A DNA stretch of 64,000 nucleotides from Saccharopolyspora hirsuta. Its GTDB lineage: Bacteria > Actinomycetota > Actinomycetes > Mycobacteriales > Pseudonocardiaceae. This document shows, in pieces, positions 62,071 through 64,000 of the stretch; position 1 is the stretch's first letter; each line of letters begins with the position of its first letter. Where the stretch lies: the NCBI RefSeq assembly GCF_008630535.1, contig NZ_VWPH01000008.1, forward strand, positions 343,071 through 407,070, read 5' to 3'. A model generated the notes under the pieces. That model did no database searches, had not been told where the DNA came from, and was given only the letters and a program-made list of their open reading frames with translations. Both the position numbers and the translations under genes were made by a program.

Positions 62071-62330
62071 GGGGCGGTGACGTCTGCAATTTCGATTGAA
62101 ATTGCCTCACCGCCCCACCGCAGGATTCCCCGAGAACGAAGGCAATTTCGATTGAAATTGCAACACCACGCAAAGCAACCACCCACCGCTTTGAACCCAA
62201 ACCCAACCCCCCACGCAACGGCACCCCTCCCCACCAACCCCACCCGACCATCACCGCCGATCGCCTGGTGTCACCACAACCCACCCCGATCGCCAGGCAC
62301 CACCACAACCCACCACCGATCCCACGGCGC
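62071..62330 (+). repeat. Composite palindrome element, copy D
   Basis: Most complete copy. Outer arms GGGGCGGTGA (62071-62080) and TCACCGCCCC (62107-62116) enclose palindrome 62087-62104; a second identical palindrome is at 62143-62160. The C-rich tail (ACCGCTTTGAACCCAAACCC, CACGCAACGGCACC, ATCACCGCCGATCG) ends in two near-identical 29-bp units (CCGATCGCC...ACCACAACCCACC). It fills the gap before the amidase gene, sense to it. Confidence 0.8.
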
Positions 62331-62382
62331 CCTCCCACGAAAGTCGCTTGCACCGGTGATCTCCTCGTAGTCTGATAACCCC

Positions 62383-63930
62383 ATGCGCAGGACTGGCGCG
62401 CTCGCGCTGATCGTCGCTCTCACCACCGGGATGTTCATGACCGTGCACGACGCGCGCCGGGCCGAGGCTGCTCCGGCGCTCGGCATCGACCTCGACACCA
62501 CCACGATTCCGCAGCTGCAGGAGCGGATGTCCGACGGATCGCTGACCTCGAGCGCGCTGACCGCCGCGTACCTGCACCGGATCCGCACCGTCGATCCGCG
62601 GATCAACTCGGTGCTGCGGACGAACCCGGCGGCGTTGGCGCAGGCGGCGGCCAGCGACGTCCGGCACCGGACCGGGCGGGTGCTCGGCCCGCTGGACGGG
62701 ATCCCGGTCCTGCTCAAGGACAACGTGAACACCCGCGACATGCCGACGACCGCCGGTTCCCTGGCGCTGGCCGGGGCGCCGCCGGACACCGACGCGGAGC
62801 TGGTGACCCGGTTGCGCGACGGCGGCGCGGTGATCCTCGGCAAGACGAACCTCTCCGAGTGGGCCAACTTCCGCGCCGCCACCCCGACCTCCGGCTGGTC
62901 CGCCGTCGGCGGGCAGACCCGCAACCCGTACGTGCTGGACCGCAACCCGTGCGGCTCCTCGTCCGGTTCCGGTGCCGCGCTGGCCGCGTCGCTGGCGCAG
63001 GTGGCGATCGGCACCGAGACCGACGGTTCGATCGTGTGCCCGGCGGGGATGAACGGCGTGGTCGGGCACAAGCCGAGCCTGGGCCTGGTCAGCGGTGCCG
63101 GGGTGGTGCCGATCTCGGCCGAGCAGGACACCGCCGGTCCGATGGCGCGCAACGTCGTCGACGCCGCCCTGACGCTGGCCGTGCTGCGGGGATCGGATCC
63201 GGTCGTCCCGCGCGGCGATCTGGCGGGCAAGCGCATCGGGTTGTGGCGGTTGCCGGAGCTGGGCCCGGAGGTCGACGCGCTGGTGGTCGGTGCCGCGGAG
63301 AAGTTCCGCGCGGCGGGCGCGGAGGTGGTCGAGGTGACCCCGCCGTACCAGGACCGGCTCGACGAGCTGGAGTTCCCCGCGCTGCTCAGCGAGTTCCACC
63401 GCGACATCGACGCCTACCTGGCCACCCGGGAGGGGCCGCAGGACCTCGCCGAGCTCATCGAGTTCACCCGGAGCACGCCGGAGGAGCAGACCTGCTTCGC
63501 CGGTCAGGAGCTCTTCGAGCAGGCCCTCGTGGCGCCGCCGACCACGGACCCGAGGTACCGGGCGATGCGCGCGGAGCTGACCGACCTGGCCCAGCGCTCG
63601 ATCGACGAGACCATGGCCGAGCACCACCTGGACGCGATCGCCGCCCCGACCAACCCACCTGCCTGGACCACGGACTGCGCGCGCGGTGACGACGACGTCA
63701 TCCCGTCCTCGACCCCGGCGGCGGTGGCGGGCTACCCGTCGACCTCGGTGCCCGCGGGGTTCGTCGGCGAGCTGCCGGTGGGCCTGCTCCTGATGGCCGG
63801 TGACCGGCAGGACGACGCGCTGCTGTCGCTGGCGGTGGAGCAGGAGCTGGCGGCCTGGCGCCCGCCGAAGTTCCTCCTTAAGTTGGTAGTTGATCTGCCG
63901 ATGGGTAGATCACCCGGGCGGGCCGGGTGA
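62383..63930 (+). CDS. Secreted amidase-signature hydrolase
   Basis: 515 residues. Signal peptide (GALALIVALTTGMFMTV, cut near AEA/A at about 30). Amidase-signature Ser-Ser-Lys triad: Lys in LLKDNVNTRDMPTTAGS, CGSSSGSGAALAASLAQVAIG, and the nucleophile Ser in GTETDGSIVCPA. Hydrolyses an amide or ester outside the cell; substrate unknown. The last 18 residues (LLKLVVDLPMGRSPGRAG) do not look like the usual family end and lie in an inverted-repeat region. TAGTCT 8 nt before the ATG may be a -10 element. Confidence 0.9.
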   Translation: MRRTGALALIVALTTGMFMTVHDARRAEAAPALGIDLDTTTIPQLQERMSDGSLTSSALTAAYLHRIRTVDPRINSVLRTNPAALAQAAASDVRHRTGRVLGPLDGIPVLLKDNVNTRDMPTTAGSLALAGAPPDTDAELVTRLRDGGAVILGKTNLSEWANFRAATPTSGWSAVGGQTRNPYVLDRNPCGSSSGSGAALAASLAQVAIGTETDGSIVCPAGMNGVVGHKPSLGLVSGAGVVPISAEQDTAGPMARNVVDAALTLAVLRGSDPVVPRGDLAGKRIGLWRLPELGPEVDALVVGAAEKFRAAGAEVVEVTPPYQDRLDELEFPALLSEFHRDIDAYLATREGPQDLAELIEFTRSTPEEQTCFAGQELFEQALVAPPTTDPRYRAMRAELTDLAQRSIDETMAEHHLDAIAAPTNPPAWTTDCARGDDDVIPSSTPAAVAGYPSTSVPAGFVGELPVGLLLMAGDRQDDALLSLAVEQELAAWRPPKFLLKLVVDLPMGRSPGRAG

Positions 63931-63993
63931 GGCTGTAGTTTCTTGCCGGCCTTGGTGGTGCGGCTCGAAGGGAGTGGCCGCCCGGCCCGCCTG
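63915..63993. repeat. Inverted repeat at the window edge
   Basis: CGGGCGGGCCGGGTG (63915-63929) matches the reverse complement of 63979-63993 at 13 of 15 bases. It spans the amidase stop codon and could be a terminator or the end of another element; the window stops here. Confidence 0.4.
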
Positions 63994-64000
63994 GACGTTC

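Overview
The window is high-GC actinobacterial chromosome with frequent GTG/TTG starts and strong G/C third-position bias. It carries an almost complete Pup-proteasome locus (trmI, arc/mpa, dop, pup, prcB, prcA, pafA, pafB, pafC, then tatA, tatC and a Ski2-like helicase). That order, with WYL regulators beside Tat genes, points to an actinomycete with proteasomes; Pseudonocardiaceae (Saccharopolyspora-like) is my inference. I see no rRNA, tRNA, phage, intact insertion sequence or CRISPR array.

Layout. 1-5 kb: tRNA methyltransferase, two tandem Pro/Gly-rich membrane proteins, proteasomal ATPase. 5-14.9 kb: aldo/keto reductase, NUDIX hydrolase, dop-pup-prcB-prcA-pafA, an SDR on the opposite strand, pafB-pafC. 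14.9-22.5 kb: small membrane protein, tatA-tatC, lipid kinase, HelY-type helicase, DUF4333 protein, Eis-like acetyltransferase. 22.5-28 kb: TetR/metallo-beta-lactamase pair, acetyl-CoA hydrolase/transferase, IclR regulator, 5'-3' exonuclease, then a relic and repeat zone. 28.3-35.6 kb: fructose PTS (ptsI divergent from fruR-fruK-IIA-IIBC-HPr) followed by a Tat-exported GH32 fructosidase. Together they could split fructans or sucrose outside the cell, import fructose as fructose-1-phosphate and convert it to fructose-1,6-bisphosphate. 35.6-48.4 kb: ArsR regulator with a truncated partner, M24 peptidase, Lrp regulator, GDSL hydrolase, FxsA, amidohydrolase, HrpB helicase, HEAT-repeat protein, DsbA-like protein, amino-acid permease. 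49-55.6 kb: small hypothetical gene, GAF regulator, secreted cyclophilin, FAD monooxygenase with TetR, FGGY kinase. 55.6-64 kb: gene relics, an IclR/MHS transporter/acyl-CoA dehydrogenase/CoA-transferase catabolic module, a collapsed ABC-kinase-regulator operon, and a secreted amidase.

The most unusual content is non-coding. Eighteen clear copies of a small palindrome (core TTTC-N4-GAAA with matched, covarying arms) lie only between genes or beside gene relics. They come in three arm subtypes that track gene orientation. Four copies belong to a longer composite element of about 170-250 bp with two palindromes and a very C-rich, G-poor tail, always sense relative to its flanking genes; this suggests a 3'-end or Rho-related RNA element. 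A second, unrelated element of about 155 bp occurs at 4.7 kb and, inverted, at 38.3 kb. It folds into a long stem whose inner helix shows three compensatory base-pair swaps. Several palindrome sites coincide with truncated genes (NmrA-like oxidoreductase, MFS transporter, methyltransferase plus SARP regulator, ABC/histidine kinase/response regulator), so these repeats mark places where the chromosome has been cut and healed.
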